Part shown: one piece after another, positions 46,693 through 57,990 of the stretch
Layout of the letters: each line of letters begins with the position of its first letter
How positions within the stretch are numbered: the stretch's first letter is position 1
Program-made: the position numbers and the translations under genes
Assembly: GCA_013368375.1 (NCBI GenBank)
Contig: JAACJP010000001.1
Span: forward strand, 1,054,001 to 1,118,000
Reading direction: 5' to 3'
Source of the DNA: Tricholomella constricta
Lineage: Eukaryota; Basidiomycota; Agaricomycetes; Agaricales; Lyophyllaceae
DNA length: 64,000 nucleotides
Notes under the pieces: model-generated
Databases searched by the model: none
Told to the model about the DNA's origin: nothing
The model's input: the letters and a program-made list of their open reading frames with translations, nothing else

Positions 46693-49685
46693 CTATGACT
46701 CCATCACTGTGTCGGGGTCGGTGGTGTTGTTGTCCACCAGACCCTGGCTGGTGGTAATCACCGCCAGTGATAAAGGCCCTGTAAGGGCCGACACGGGGTC
46801 CACTTGGGTTTCGGTAGCTCCAGTTGGAGCTGCCAGGACTGTGGAGGGTGTCGCGGGGGCAGGTATAGCTGCCGCCGGGTCCGCCATTTCGACGTTGATG
46901 GACGTCGATCCCGATGAAGCTGGGTGATGCAGGCCTGGGGGGAGATATTCCCCCACCCGAACACGGAGTCCTCGGAAGTGTGGGTCTTCACCCACAAACA
47001 TCCATTCCGAACTCACTAGGCAGTCTAGTGATTCGGTCTGGAATTCCACGTGCATCAGTGTTTGGATGCGCGTGATGTCGTCGGTGGTGGGATGGTACCA
47101 CCCATCCCACTCAGGGATGGCGGGCGGAACACCCATTTCATCTAGACGACGAACTCGATCGTCGTCAACATTGCGGAACAGGTCCTTATAGGGACCTGAG
47201 TTAGAGTAGTTATGGTCCAAATAATGTAGACCATAAGTGTAGCTATGATGTATCCAGCTTACTGGAATACCAATGTTGATAAGGTGTTGCAAGACACCTT
47301 GTTCAGTGATCCGCACCTCCGGAGGGATCACTTGGATGCGAGGTATGGTAACCTCAGGGCCTTCGATCGGTGTGAAAGGCCGATCTGGGTTGGCCTCGTT
47401 ATAGGCAGCCACAGCCTCTGCGTAGAGGTATGGCCGCGCAGTAATGGTCGCGAAAAGTCGCATGAACCATGACCGCATGCTGTGGATAGTTGGCGCTAGT
47501 ACATTCGCCAACAAGTATCCCCAAGTTCCGCGCCTATGTACGCGGAACCGGTAGTCCATGACGATTCCTCCGTATTGGTTCTTTGAACCAATACGCCCAT
47601 GGTGAATCATATGTCGGCACCAGTGCTCGACATCGAGGGCATGGTCGGGGCCTGGCTGAGGCAGGCCAGCGCCTCGTGTAGGCTTGTCCGGCCTATATTC
47701 GAATGCCCTCCCAGGCCGCCTAATTGGCGCGGCCTGCCAAATGGGTGACCGTGTATCGAACGGTCGGTTGACGCTTCTAAATTCATCCATGGCTGCTCGA
47801 GCCATGGATCGGTCGCGCAAATGGGGCGCTACCGAGAGGGAGACTCGCCGGAACTCCCTAAAGAGCATAAAGGCCTCTGCCCGCTCTTCATCCGTCACGC
47901 CGGGGCGCCGATCGTTGATCAGTGCATACAACTGATCAACTTCACGAGGGTTCATTGGGAACCCGCGTGGTGCGACGGCATATAGCCGTCCCGATGGGGG
48001 ACGAGAATTGTGTCCCGTCCCCAACTCGCTTTCGGACACTCGCGCTGCGGTGCCTAGTGCGTAGGCACGATTCTGGGCGGACAATACATATATCGTCCGC
48101 ACTAGCATATCCCAAAAGCGGTTGTCCCTCTCGTGGCGGTCGTTGATGAAGACCACCCCGAGCTCGTCAGGGATCCGCCCCGGCATCTCCTTCTCAGCTT
48201 TGCGAGCCATATTCTCGCGATGCTGCTTTTGCCCGGCAGCCTTCTTCTTGCTGACAGGCTTGTCGTCGTCAGACGACTCGCCCCAGTCCGATTCATCCAT
48301 AGCCTCGGCATATGGATCCGATGCCTTCTGTTTGCCTTTGGATGGCGGCGTTGGGGGCTGCACCATCGTACTAGGTGGTGCAGGGGCTGGCGCTGGCAAA
48401 GTATATTTGCCAACAGGTTCCTTCTTCTGAGAACCTCGTTCTGGGTTCCGCACCCGGCTTTCTCCCGGGGGCGGTAACGCTCCGGATAGGTTTTGCGGCT
48501 TTGCTTCCGCTGACGTCGACGATGTCGACGCCGTGCGCTCGATTTCTCGAGCAGGTAAGGGGCGCACTTCGCGCGTCCCTTGATCCTCTCGGCGCTCTTC
48601 CCGTTGAGAACCATAATCAAGTGGGCGTTCGTCACGCCACACTTCCTGGTCGGGGTGGCGGTTGTACCGCCGATTCTCCTGTTCCAGGCGTCGTTCCGGA
48701 CGCCTGGGCTCGCTCCTCTCTTGTCGTCGCGGCTCGTATGAGGTGCGTTCTTCTCGACGCACCTCCATTTGCTGCCTTTTTATGGGTCGGGACGATGGTC
48801 CCTCCCCGCGATCCGGCGATGCTACTGCCGGCCGTTTTCTTGCCAGGCTGAGTTGCTCAGCCATGGCCGCTTCTCTCGCTTTCACGCGTCTCAAATCCGC
48901 GCAAACTCCATCGTATGCATCAAGCAGCTGGGTTATAACCAGCTGCGCCATTCCATCGTCCAAGAAATCACAAAATTCGCGGTGAATACCCGCGTCTTCC
49001 AATCGATCCAAGAGAGAAGAACGGAGACCATCGTCTGCGAATGGTCTCCTCGAACTTGACGCAGGCCATCGTCTGCGAATGGTCTCCTCGAACTTGACGC
49101 AGGCGATACTCTACGATCGTCTGCCATCCTCCGCGAACTCGACGCCGACGACGCTTTGTCGTCTGCATTCGGTGCAACATGTTGCCGCACCGGTTCGCCG
49201 CGCACCACTTGCGCCGGCGGGACATTTGCTTGCAGACGACTTTGGTCGTCTACCTCCATCTTCTCCGATTCGTTGTACCGCGTATTGTGCGGTACAGGCT
49301 GCATGGGCATTTGGGGGTACCACGTCGGTTGCGGGTACCCCATGAAACCCGCCATTGATGGCATCTGTTGGAATGCCAGCCCTGGCGGGTAAAAACCACC
49401 CATAGGTGGTTGTTGCCCTTGGTGGTGCGGTTGGCTCATATGGCCAACCGTCGGAAATGTTTGTTGCCCCTGATGGGGCGGTTGGCTCATATGGCCAACC
49501 GGAGGATATTGGTATAATTGGGGCTGCGAGCCCATGTAAGTTGGGGGCAGGGGCGCATTTTCCGCGCGCCCCTGCGCTCCCTCCCCACTTGAACTCGGCC
49601 CCGGGTTCAAATTTTGCTGGTCGGTGCGGCTGTCGCCGCCCCGAATCGCGTCGTTGCTGGAGGTTGGTACTTGGCTGGGGTACAT
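46693..49685 (-). pseudogene. Element C third ORF (984-aa homologue, frameshifted)
   Basis: Same ORF as 16149-19103 of element B, from ATG 49685 to TAG 46693-46695. A 38 bp unit is tandemly duplicated (49029-49066 and 49067-49104), which shifts the frame; the N-terminal 200 residues and the C-terminal 770 are each open in their own frame. Elsewhere the two copies differ by few residues. That suggests a recent break, with constraint or recent common origin before it. Confidence 0.85.
49029..49104. repeat. 38 bp tandem duplication in element C third ORF
   Basis: Two adjacent identical copies of a unit starting CATCGTCTGCGAATGG; element B has one. 38 is not a multiple of three, so it is the cause of the frame break. 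Confidence 0.92.
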
Positions 49686-49813
49686 GTTGGTTTGTGTTGA
49701 GAGGGTTGAAAATCGGTTGCGCGTCTAGCGCCAAACATATTTAACCTTCTGTCATAACTTTTGATGGTTATGTAATTTTCTTGATCGCCGTGGTCACATG
49801 ACCGCGCCACATT

Positions 49814-52800
49814 CTAGGTTCGTCGCGGTAATCTCGACGCGCTCTTCACCCCTTGTAGTTCCAAGTAGCGATCCAGTGCCGCTAACTTGTTACAATTGGT
49901 GTGCGGTTCCCAGGTGGTGTCTCCCAGGCTCCACCTAACCTGATATTCCACAGTATTATTTTGGGTCCATCTATGGCCCAAAATATCTTCTACAAACCAT
50001 TCGTGATTATCCGGCGCCCCAAAATCGTAGGGCTCCGGATGAGTTCTATTAGGGAACATTGTATCATTCGTTGCGTAGTATGGGCGCAACATCGATATAT
50101 GAAATGTTGGATGTATCCGGCGCTCCATGAGTGCCGTAGGTAATTCCAACGTATAGTTCGACGTGTCTGGCATGGCCTTCAGCACTTTGTAGGGCCCGAC
50201 GAATTTCGGGCACAATTTACGGGCGCGTCCCTTGGGGAGGTTCAAGTTCTTGGTGGATAAATACACCAAGTCTCCCCCCTTTATTTCTGGACCAGCGGAT
50301 CGGCGCCTGTTTGCCTCGCGCGTTTGAAATACGCGCGCTTCGATTATAGCGTCATGCGCCTCCGCTATATTCTGCAATGCGCGTTCCGCATACTCTCGAA
50401 TTCCCTTCGGTATTACGCTGTCTGAGCGTATCTCTTTCAACATGGACGGCATGTATCCACTATTCAGCTCAAATGGAGCGAACTTGGTAGTAGCCGATAC
50501 GCTCGCATTTATTGCGAACTCAGCCATGGGTATACAATCTACCCAATCCTTTTGGTCATGCCTCACAACGGCACGAAATATCTGGCCAATACTACGATTG
50601 GCTCGCTCCGTTTGTCCATCCGTCTGAGGATGGAAAGATGTCGACATTAGGAGCTTAGCTCCTAATAACTTATGTAGTTCGCGCCACCAGCGTGAAGTAA
50701 ACTTAGAGTCTCGATCGCTTACGATCGAGCTTGGCAGGCCATGGAGCCTGATGATCTCCCGTAAGTATACCCATGATAATTGGGCTGCTGTCATCGTCGT
50801 ATGTATGGGTATCATATGCACCATACTCGTCATACGACAAATTACTACCCATAGGTAATTATATCCCTTTGATTCTGGAAATGGACCGATAAAGTCCATT
50901 CCGATAGAATCCCAAGGCTTAGTTGGTACTGGCAGGGAGTGTAGTTTCCCTGACGGTTTTTGATTCGACGTCTTGATCTGCTGGCAGTACTCGCACGTTT
51001 TACAAAACGTACGCACGGTCGTGGCTAGTGATGGCCACCAATACCATCGTCGAATATATTCAGTAGTCCGTTCGGCACCGAAATGGCCCATAGTTTTATG
51101 GGCTTGCTCAATAATTGTGGTGATGAGCTCGGGTTCTCGCGGTATACATAGAACGCTATCATTTATAGCGTTCGTGGTCCAAATGAGATTGTCTTTCGTG
51201 GTGAACGTACGAAAGTCCCTGGGGTTAGCGAGAATAACTGAAAATAGTTTATCCTTTGGGTATCCAAGGATAACGTCGTGACGGATCTTTTCATCCGTTT
51301 TGTCTGGGGGAGGAGAAACTGTGTCCCTCCCGAGGACAATATCTCCGACCGTACGTTCCCGTTCGGTTGGACTCATGCTTTTCTGAGGGTGTGACGATGT
51401 TCCGGATGCGGTACTTGGTGCCGCAGCCTCCATTATCTGAGCCTCGACATCTCGATCCTCCTGGCGTTCTTGAAGACGCTTGCTTCGACGTATTTCTACG
51501 TCTTTCATCGCTCGAATCTCAACTACTTTTTCCACGATTTCATGGTATCGTGGTACTGGTAGATCTTCACCAGTAGGATCGATTCTAGCATCAGCAGCTA
51601 CGAAGTCGTGGACGTCGTAACGATCTTGATGGTTATCGCTCTCGAAGTATCGCGATAGACAGTCGGCGACTTTGTTCAGTTCGCCTTTCACATAGGTTAT
51701 GTCGAAGTTAAATCGCGACATGTATTCCATCCATCGACGCTGCCTAGGTGATAAATTCACCTGGGTCTTAAAGAATTCGAGGGCTTTATGGTCGGTAATG
51801 ATGTGGATTTTATAGCCCACAAGTTTATCCTCCCACTTAAGTAACGCTTCGAGAATAGCTAAGGTCTCGAGTTCATGCACAGCATAATTCTGCTGTGCAT
51901 TAGTGAATTTTTTGGACATGAATCCAGCCGGCTGGGCTTGGATCCATGTAGGTCCTTGTCCATACATCGCACCGACGCCTGACTTGGAGGCGTCACAGAT
52001 AATCCAAATTGGTTCGCCTGTCTTCGGTTGAATCGGCCGAATAATTGGCGTTGTGCAGCATATATGCTTTATCATTTCAAAGCATCGCTGATGAATTGGT
52101 CTCCAATAAAATGGCGACCCATTCTCGGTCATCGCCATTAGTGGACCAGTGTATGCAGATATATCTGGGAGAAACTGTCCCAGATAGTTAACAAGTCCAA
52201 CGAATCGTTGGATATCGTTGTAATTCCGTGGTATCCTCCAGTCACGGATCCGTGCCAGTTTGTCGGCGTCAGGGTGAATTCCTTGGTCGTCAATAATATG
52301 ACCAAGGCAATCAACGCGATCCGAATACAATTCGCATTTCTTCCATTTAAGGTAGAGCGATTGTTCGCGTAATCGTTCGAACACAACTCGCAAGTGGTCT
52401 TCATGTTCCTCAATAGAGTTCGAGAATATGAATATATCGTCCAAGTATACATGCATGAACTTCCCAATGACGTCCCGAAAGATGGACGTCATTAATCGTT
52501 GAAATGTCGCGGGAGCATTACAGTCCCCGATTTGCATGATGTTACTGATGTATGTTCCCGCTATCGTTGCGAAGGCGGTTTTATGTACATCTTTTTCAAG
52601 GATGCGTACTTGTTCATACGCATCCGTTAAGTCAATTTTGGACCGTATTTTTCCCCTAGCGACATCTTCGCGAATAACTTCCTGGTCTGGCAAGGGCGTA
52701 ACGTCCTTGATCGTGTTATCGTTACGCTGGCGTGCGTCCAAGGGTGTTCTCAGGGAGCCGTCTTTTTTCGGGATACATAGCAGCGGCGCTGCTTGCTTCA

Positions 52801-53713
52801 CCGAACGAGGCTCCCACCATTTAGAATCCGTATACCGATTGACCTTCGCGTAGAATTCCTCGCGAAGGGACATTGGGCACCTCGGCGCGTGGTACTGGTA
52901 CTGTTTCTCATCATCGATGAGAGTAATCTCGTGATTGACTTCCCGCCAGGGTGGTAGCTGTTGTTTCGTACCACCCACCATATCTTCGAATTCGTCATGC
53001 CATTGCTGGCGAAGTCGTGGATAATCTTCCGCGGTAAGGCCTCCATTGGGTGCCTTACCTTTTCTGTTCACCGTTCTTGCAGCGCGAATGTGCGCTGTGT
53101 CTTTATTGCTAGGTTTAACATCAAACCTAGCTCGTAGTTTTACGAGAGCAAAGTCACTCTCATCCTTCACTGGTAACCGATACAACGGCCGTTTAGCCCG
53201 TTGTATATTCACCGGAAAATTCATTTCCGTTGGCTCCGATACTTCCTCAGGCCGTGGATTTCGGTACGCTTGTCCTCGCGTGCCTACATTTCTTCCTTCG
53301 TGAGCCCGCATTGACGCTATTACTGCGTTCCATTCTTGCGGCATCCGTGGGTCGAACATCCACTCATATTGTGGATGTGGATTTGGTCTATCCCAAAATG
53401 ATCGATTACTCGTATTCGTATACGGCTCTGATTCCGTATCCTTGTCGGCCCCGCTCGTCTTACGCGCTTCATTATCGCGCTGATGTTCTTCGCATGGCTC
53501 GTCAACCTGTGCTCGTTCGTTCGAAGGCTCGTTTTGTGCCTTCTGCTGTCGTCGTTGGGGTTTTCTCTTCTTCGGAGGTGGCTTATCCCCCTCCTTAAGA
53601 GTTTCTTGAAACTCTTCCTCGGATAATAAAAGTGCTGGATGATCCTTCGGTAGGCTGTTTATCGGCCTACCCTCATTATCAGGATCATCGTCATCTTCTA
53701 CTGTTACTTTTAG
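49814..53713 (-). CDS. Element C pol: RT, RNase H, integrase, chromodomain (open)
   Basis: Continuous with gag-protease after the TGA at 53716-53714, then about 1299 codons to the TAG at 49814-49816; the first methionine is at 53359. A charged linker (PPPKKRKPQRRQQKAQNE) precedes RT (LCIPKKDGSLRTPLDARQ; active site YLDD at 52447-52436), RNase H (ICDASKSGVGA, HELETLAILEALLKW, ITDHKALEFF) and the integrase HHCC module (AHKTMGHFGAERTTEYIRRW, CKTCEYC). The DDE set is GMDFIGPF, VSDRDSKF and HPQTDGQTERANR. A chromodomain-like tail follows (EWFVEDILGHRW, YQVRW, TTWEPH). Expressed as Gag-Pol if the TGA is read through; works in cytoplasmic particles and then in the nucleus. No defect seen. Confidence 0.9.
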   Translation of the reverse strand, partial: LKVTVEDDDDPDNEGRPINSLPKDHPALLLSEEEFQETLKEGDKPPPKKRKPQRRQQKAQNEPSNERAQVDEPCEEHQRDNEARKTSGADKDTESEPYTNTSNRSFWDRPNPHPQYEWMFDPRMPQEWNAVIASMRAHEGRNVGTRGQAYRNPRPEEVSEPTEMNFPVNIQRAKRPLYRLPVKDESDFALVKLRARFDVKPSNKDTAHIRAARTVNRKGKAPNGGLTAEDYPRLRQQWHDEFEDMVGGTKQQLPPWREVNHEITLIDDEKQYQYHAPRCPMSLREEFYAKVNRYTDSKWWEPRSVKQAAPLLCIPKKDGSLRTPLDARQRNDNTIKDVTPLPDQEVIREDVARGKIRSKIDLTDAYEQVRILEKDVHKTAFATIAGTYISNIMQIGDCNAPATFQRLMTSIFRDVIGKFMHVYLDDIFIFSNSIEEHEDHLRVVFERLREQSLYLKWKKCELYSDRVDCLGHIIDDQGIHPDADKLARIRDWRIPRNYNDIQRFVGLVNYLGQFLPDISAYTGPLMAMTENGSPFYWRPIHQRCFEMIKHICCTTPIIRPIQPKTGEPIWIICDASKSGVGAMYGQGPTWIQAQPAGFMSKKFTNAQQNYAVHELETLAILEALLKWEDKLVGYKIHIITDHKALEFFKTQVNLSPRQRRWMEYMSRFNFDITYVKGELNKVADCLSRYFESDNHQDRYDVHDFVAADARIDPTGEDLPVPRYHEIVEKVVEIRAMKDVEIRRSKRLQERQEDRDVEAQIMEAAAPSTASGTSSHPQKSMSPTERERTVGDIVLGRDTVSPPPDKTDEKIRHDVILGYPKDKLFSVILANPRDFRTFTTKDNLIWTTNAINDSVLCIPREPELITTIIEQAHKTMGHFGAERTTEYIRRWYWWPSLATTVRTFCKTCEYCQQIKTSNQKPSGKLHSLPVPTKPWDSIGMDFIGPFPESKGYNYLWVVICRMTSMVHMIPIHTTMTAAQLSWVYLREIIRLHGLPSSIVSDRDSKFTSRWWRELHKLLGAKLLMSTSFHPQTDGQTERANRSIGQIFRAVVRHDQKDWVDCIPMAEFAINASVSATTKFAPFELNSGYMPSMLKEIRSDSVIPKGIREYAERALQNIAEAHDAIIEARVFQTREANRRRSAGPEIKGGDLVYLSTKNLNLPKGRARKLCPKFVGPYKVLKAMPDTSNYTLELPTALMERRIHPTFHISMLRPYYATNDTMFPNRTHPEPYDFGAPDNHEWFVEDILGHRWTQNNTVEYQVRWSLGDTTWEPHTNCNKLAALDRYLELQGVKSASRLPRRT

Positions 53714-53716
53714 TCA
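53711..53716 (-). promoter_or_regulatory. Candidate stop-codon readthrough site TGA CTA
   Basis: Sense strand GAA TGA CTA AAA; the only stop between gag-protease and integrase in element C. Same as 10732-10737 in element B. Confidence 0.7.
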
Positions 53717-56700
53717 TTCTCTTCGTTTCTCCAATGACCGATGGCGTCTAGCTCGGCCATCGGTATCCTCCATTTTTACCTTAGTCGCTGGTATAGCGAC
53801 TCCATTGACGACCACTTCGTCACGGTTAAAGTCCAGCACGACGTTATTTGCGCGCATAAACGGCGTGCCTATAATCACGTCGTATCGATCAAAGTTAGCA
53901 AGGTCCATGTAAACCTTGCCTTTAAACCCTGGCAGAGCGGCTTCCACCGTCGTACCAAAGTTTACTGTGGCCCGACTTCCTTTAGTCCCGAGCTGGAGGA
54001 TTAATGGATCCTCCAGCGGAAATACTCGAATATCGGCCACTTGAGCGAATGACGGCGTAAGTCCGGTAGTTGTACTCCCGGAATCCCAAAGGGTCCAAGC
54101 CTCATGTCCACCTACGTTAATGTAGGTGACAAGGCACTCCTTGTCCTTTATCAGAACTACGGGACGAGCAATTTTGTCCCTCCCCGTCCGCACTTTAACT
54201 TTGCGAACTGGTGGTTTATCATTGCGTTCTTCTGACGCAATTACTTCTGTCATTGCAAACATACGCTCGGTCTCATCGTCCCGAGCATAGTATTCATTTT
54301 CGTAGACCTCCATGTCTACGAACTCATCGCCTTCGTCTTCATTGTCCGCCTCTGTATCAGGGCGTCCATTGTCTCGTCCGTCCGGGTCCTCAGGAGACGT
54401 GTCTTCATCGTCCGCCTCACTTGCCGCGTCAGGTGCCGCTGTACGTGCGGCCCTTAGGAACGCTCGCTGTTTCTTGGGCTGTTTGCAATCTTTTGCAAAA
54501 TGCCCTAGTTTTCCACAATTAAAGCACACTTCCCCCGGAGGATGGTTGTGATGATCGTGGTTTTTAGGTTGATCGTAACGCGGACGATCTCCTGTCTTCA
54601 TCGCTGGTTTTTCGACGTGGGGCTTTTGCTCTCCACGTCCAGGTTGATCCTGATACGCTGGCTTGACATATGGCTTTTCATTTACTGCGCCATACACCCG
54701 TCGAGGCCTGTTGAAAGTATTGTGTGGAGCGTTTACTCGCCCTCCATCTGGTTTCCGCATTTGGCTCGGTTGACTTCGCTGAGCGGTTATGGTCCGCTCA
54801 AAGTAATCAGCCGTTTTCTGGGTGGCTTGAAGTGCTAGGCCCACCGCTAGGAACTCTTGGGCTGTATTGATTTCGGGTGATAGCCCGTCATCGAATAATG
54901 CCTTCCGCATATCGCGCGGAAGTGTTTTGAGAAATTTCTCCAGGAACGTCCAATCATCCGTTCTTGCTGCCATGTTCATGGCATGATCCACAAGGTCGTC
55001 ATACAGACCTTGTATGCCTTTGCTCGCCGAATAGGTAACGGCGTTAAAGTCGTTACGAGCATCCTGCATGGTTGAAGGCAGCACGAACCGATCGTACAGC
55101 CCTAGTATGACGTCTTCAAACGTCCAGGACTGCTTTTCGCGGTTCACATGGATAACATGGCGATTGTACCATTTCCGAGCTTCACCATCAAGGAACTCAG
55201 ATGTTATCAGAACGCGCTCTTGGTCGCGTTCTGCTCCTCCAAACTGGCTCACAGCTAGCATCACGACAAGGCTGGCTAGCCATTCTTCCAATTCGCCAAA
55301 CTTGGCGCTTCCACTATAAGTGCCTACGGACTTCGAGTCCGCACGGCGAGATTTCATACCATCAGGGAGCGATAGGCGTACAGCCAGTCGCTCGTGTATC
55401 AGTTGATGCAACCGTTCGTGCATCTTAGTTTTATGCTGCTCTCCAGCAGCATATATTCCGTCCGCAATTGATTGACTCCTGCGAATCGGGTCAGGCATTG
55501 AGTAGCCTCGACTTTGAAATCGAGGCTGAGCGTGTGAAGTGGGTTCATTTATACGAACCCGCATGTCTTGACGGCCGTTAGCCGTCGCCGTCGTATTATG
55601 TTTTCCGACGGCCCCATTTCCCAGTCCACCATCCGAACCTTGAGTTTGCGAGGCCCATTGCCTCGCCATCTCATCTACGGGCATATGTCCTTCGAAGACG
55701 ACTCCTTGATCATCATAATTCGTGAACTTGCTCCGTGATAAATCAGCGTTTCTCAAACGCTGATATGCGACTCGGTTGTTCCAATCTTTCGCTAATGGAA
55801 CACGGCCATCCTTCGCATCCATAGGTACTTGAATAGCTGGCGCGCTTTCGTCGCCAGCTGCTTGCGTGGTTGTATACTTACGTTCCGTGGGTGGGTCTAA
55901 CGTAGACTCACTAACAGGGGCCCATTTGGATCCCTGTGGTTGCGCAAGATGCTCTTCACGAGTCATTCTTTCGCGCTTCGCTGCCGCAGACCGACGACGA
56001 TAATTGTCGTCAGATTCTCCTAACTGTCGCGCTTGATGCAGCGCCGATACTGCCATGGCAGCCTCATCAAGAGGCTGGTTCGATCCGGCAGCCACTGCTT
56101 GAGGAGTGAAGAGGTCATCCCAACGACCTTTTCCTTTGTTGAACGAGGCTTTCTTAGGTACAGGCGTCCCAGCGATCGAGCTGACTGCTGAATTCGAAGT
56201 TCCCTTAGGGTACTTCTTCCTGTATTCCGTAACTACTACGGACAGCGCTTCCAAGTATCGGTCGGCATATGCTTGTGCGACCATTTCTCCAACGGATTGT
56301 GCTCCGGTAGATCGCAGAACGAGCCTATCCACTCGTTCCTCCAGTCGCCTTCGCCGATGCTCGCTAACCACATCGGTGGTGTCCCAGAATTGCTTCACTT
56401 GAAGCGCAAGCAGTTCCCTTTCGCTGGCCTCTTCTTCATTAGCCTCGGGGTCGGACAAGTCGTCTTCGTCCGACTCCATCTTGATTATGCTCAGGGTGGA
56501 CGCCCCGAACGCTCTATTCGACAGACGGCTGTCTGGCCATCTGCTTCCCGCCGTGGGGCCAGGTCGATGTGACCTGGCCAATTCGTCGGCCAAGCTCCCA
56601 GGCACATTGGTGCTTGCTATTGGCCAAAGTTCCTCCGATTCTACTCCTAGTGTATTCTGCGCTGGTGAACTTTGTCCACCAGCGACTGATCCGACTTCCA

Positions 56701-56794
56701 CTGGTTGCAGTGGAAGTTGTGATGGAGGATGCGCTGTGAGCGCATCCTCGAGGACCGGAGTTCGGCTCTTTCCGGATGTGGGAGTTGTTGTCAT
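53714..56794 (-). CDS. Element C gag-protease (1026 aa)
   Basis: ATG 56794 (the frame is open further up into the LTR, but this ATG matches the element B start) to TGA 53716-53714. Acidic N-terminal third (ESDEDDLSDPEANEEE), a long linker, a capsid-like region (FGELEEWLASLVVMLAVSQF, EFLDGEARKWYNRHV, LKTLPRDMRKALF), a CCHC knuckle at residues 757-770 (CFNCGKLGHFAKDC), an acidic spacer, and a retropepsin-like domain with Asp 904 in DSGSTTTG followed by DVIIGTPFM. Placing protease on the gag side of a stop codon is typical of readthrough elements. Confidence 0.9.
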   Translation of the reverse strand: MTTTPTSGKSRTPVLEDALTAHPPSQLPLQPVEVGSVAGGQSSPAQNTLGVESEELWPIASTNVPGSLADELARSHRPGPTAGSRWPDSRLSNRAFGASTLSIIKMESDEDDLSDPEANEEEASERELLALQVKQFWDTTDVVSEHRRRRLEERVDRLVLRSTGAQSVGEMVAQAYADRYLEALSVVVTEYRKKYPKGTSNSAVSSIAGTPVPKKASFNKGKGRWDDLFTPQAVAAGSNQPLDEAAMAVSALHQARQLGESDDNYRRRSAAAKRERMTREEHLAQPQGSKWAPVSESTLDPPTERKYTTTQAAGDESAPAIQVPMDAKDGRVPLAKDWNNRVAYQRLRNADLSRSKFTNYDDQGVVFEGHMPVDEMARQWASQTQGSDGGLGNGAVGKHNTTATANGRQDMRVRINEPTSHAQPRFQSRGYSMPDPIRRSQSIADGIYAAGEQHKTKMHERLHQLIHERLAVRLSLPDGMKSRRADSKSVGTYSGSAKFGELEEWLASLVVMLAVSQFGGAERDQERVLITSEFLDGEARKWYNRHVIHVNREKQSWTFEDVILGLYDRFVLPSTMQDARNDFNAVTYSASKGIQGLYDDLVDHAMNMAARTDDWTFLEKFLKTLPRDMRKALFDDGLSPEINTAQEFLAVGLALQATQKTADYFERTITAQRSQPSQMRKPDGGRVNAPHNTFNRPRRVYGAVNEKPYVKPAYQDQPGRGEQKPHVEKPAMKTGDRPRYDQPKNHDHHNHPPGEVCFNCGKLGHFAKDCKQPKKQRAFLRAARTAAPDAASEADDEDTSPEDPDGRDNGRPDTEADNEDEGDEFVDMEVYENEYYARDDETERMFAMTEVIASEERNDKPPVRKVKVRTGRDKIARPVVLIKDKECLVTYINVGGHEAWTLWDSGSTTTGLTPSFAQVADIRVFPLEDPLILQLGTKGSRATVNFGTTVEAALPGFKGKVYMDLANFDRYDVIIGTPFMRANNVVLDFNRDEVVVNGVAIPATKVKMEDTDGRARRHRSLEKRRE

Positions 56795-56903
56795 CGGGTC
56801 TCGGTCTCGTTGGTTCTTTTTGATGATGGGTGTTCTAAATGGAATGTGGGTCTGCGTAACGTCGTGGGTACGCAGCAATAGAAAGCAAGGTAGCTTAAAA
56901 AAA

Positions 56904-57123
56904 TGTAACGGGGTTACAGAATTTGGGACCTTGTTGTTCACACTAGACGTAAGCTTGACAAGTCTGTCGATTGCTACGTATAGGTGTACAAGGTTGTTTA
57001 TACTTAATTCATGTAATGAATTAAATAGGCAACACCAGAAGGTGTTGCCAAACAATAGCGTAATCGTCTCGATAAGATACGATTAGATAACCAAGATTAG
57101 ATAAGATAGTGGGCGTCCTTACA
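56904..57123 (-). repeat. Element C 5' LTR
   Basis: 220 bp; contains the conserved 9 bp stem GGCAACACC...GGTGTTGCC. Joined to LINE ORF1 at 57124. Confidence 0.94.
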
Positions 57124-57128
57124 TCTAC

Positions 57129-57990
57129 ATACTGTTGGCTCTCCGGTACTGGAGGGCACGGTTGTGGTACGTCTGAGAGTGTGTTCGACGATGCTGGGTT
57201 TGCATGGTAGGGACCAAACAGGTCACCTTGGAGTTCCATTTGGGTTGGTGCCACGGCGGGGAACAGCCCTAGGTTTAAAAAACGTCTGGCTTTTTGAGAG
57301 GGGCGGGGGGGCTCTTCTGCGTTCTTTATTGGGCCTCCGTCTGGGGGACGTTTGTTCAGTGGACGCGCTCTTGGAAATTCAGCCAGAGTTGAAGACAGAG
57401 AGGGGGGGAGATTAATGTGCGATGTTACAAGCAGAGACTACAATGATTTCTACTGAAAGCGTGTGACCGTTCTTTTCCTTCGAGCGTCCTAATTTGGGTG
57501 CACTACCCGGCGGTCGGTGCCAAAATCCTCGTTTGGGTGAGCCTTCCCACGATCAACGGCGGTTCTTTCTGATTGTTCGGTATTCTCGTTTAGGTGCGCT
57601 TGAGCGCTAAGGGTAGGCGGGGCGAGCTGGGTTCTCGGTCGGCCTGGGGTGATGGTTAGTGGGCATCTAACTTGTATACACGGTCTTACTGATCACCCGA
57701 CTAATGTGTTGTAGGAACTCCGTGCTGGTGAGGCGCATGGATCCGATTGGAATAAGTACCGAGATGCTCTCATGTTCGTCGTCGTGGACGTGGAGGTGGA
57801 CCCAGGCCAGGTTAACGGCGGGAATGACACCCTCGGTGATCAGCAGCGTCTTCATAATTTCTCCTATCCATCCTGCCTCTCTGGCGAGGACAATGATCGT
57901 GTCACCGACATAGATGGGTTCCCGGGACGGGATGTCCTCGCAGTGCTATTCCATGTGCTTTTTGCCGTCACTGCGTAGGAAGAGGGTGGG
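57129..57990 (-). pseudogene. LINE ORF1, N-terminal part (decayed)
   Basis: From about 57990 down: VVSIVATPTLFLRSDGKKHME, a stop, HCEDIPSREPIYVGDTIIVL, then VIPAVNLAWVHLHVHDDEHE and IGSMRLTSTEFLQHISRV. After several stops a short frame gives MELQGDLFGPYHANPASSN and ends QQYVD at the element C border. Removing element C and one TCTAC joins this to 46111 in the same orientation. Confidence 0.6.

Larger units (their letters stand above)
46117..57123 (-). mobile_element. Ty3 chromovirus element C (family 2), nearly intact, in the LINE
   Basis: 11,007 bp, 220 bp LTRs (46117-46336, 56904-57123) with only two differences, perfect duplication TCTAC (46112-46116, 57124-57128). It sits in LINE ORF1. 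Gag-protease (56794-53714), a TGA-CTA junction, and pol (53713-49814) are all open. Only the third ORF is broken, by a 38 bp tandem duplication. It is the best copy of family 2 in the window and is likely young. Confidence 0.95.
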
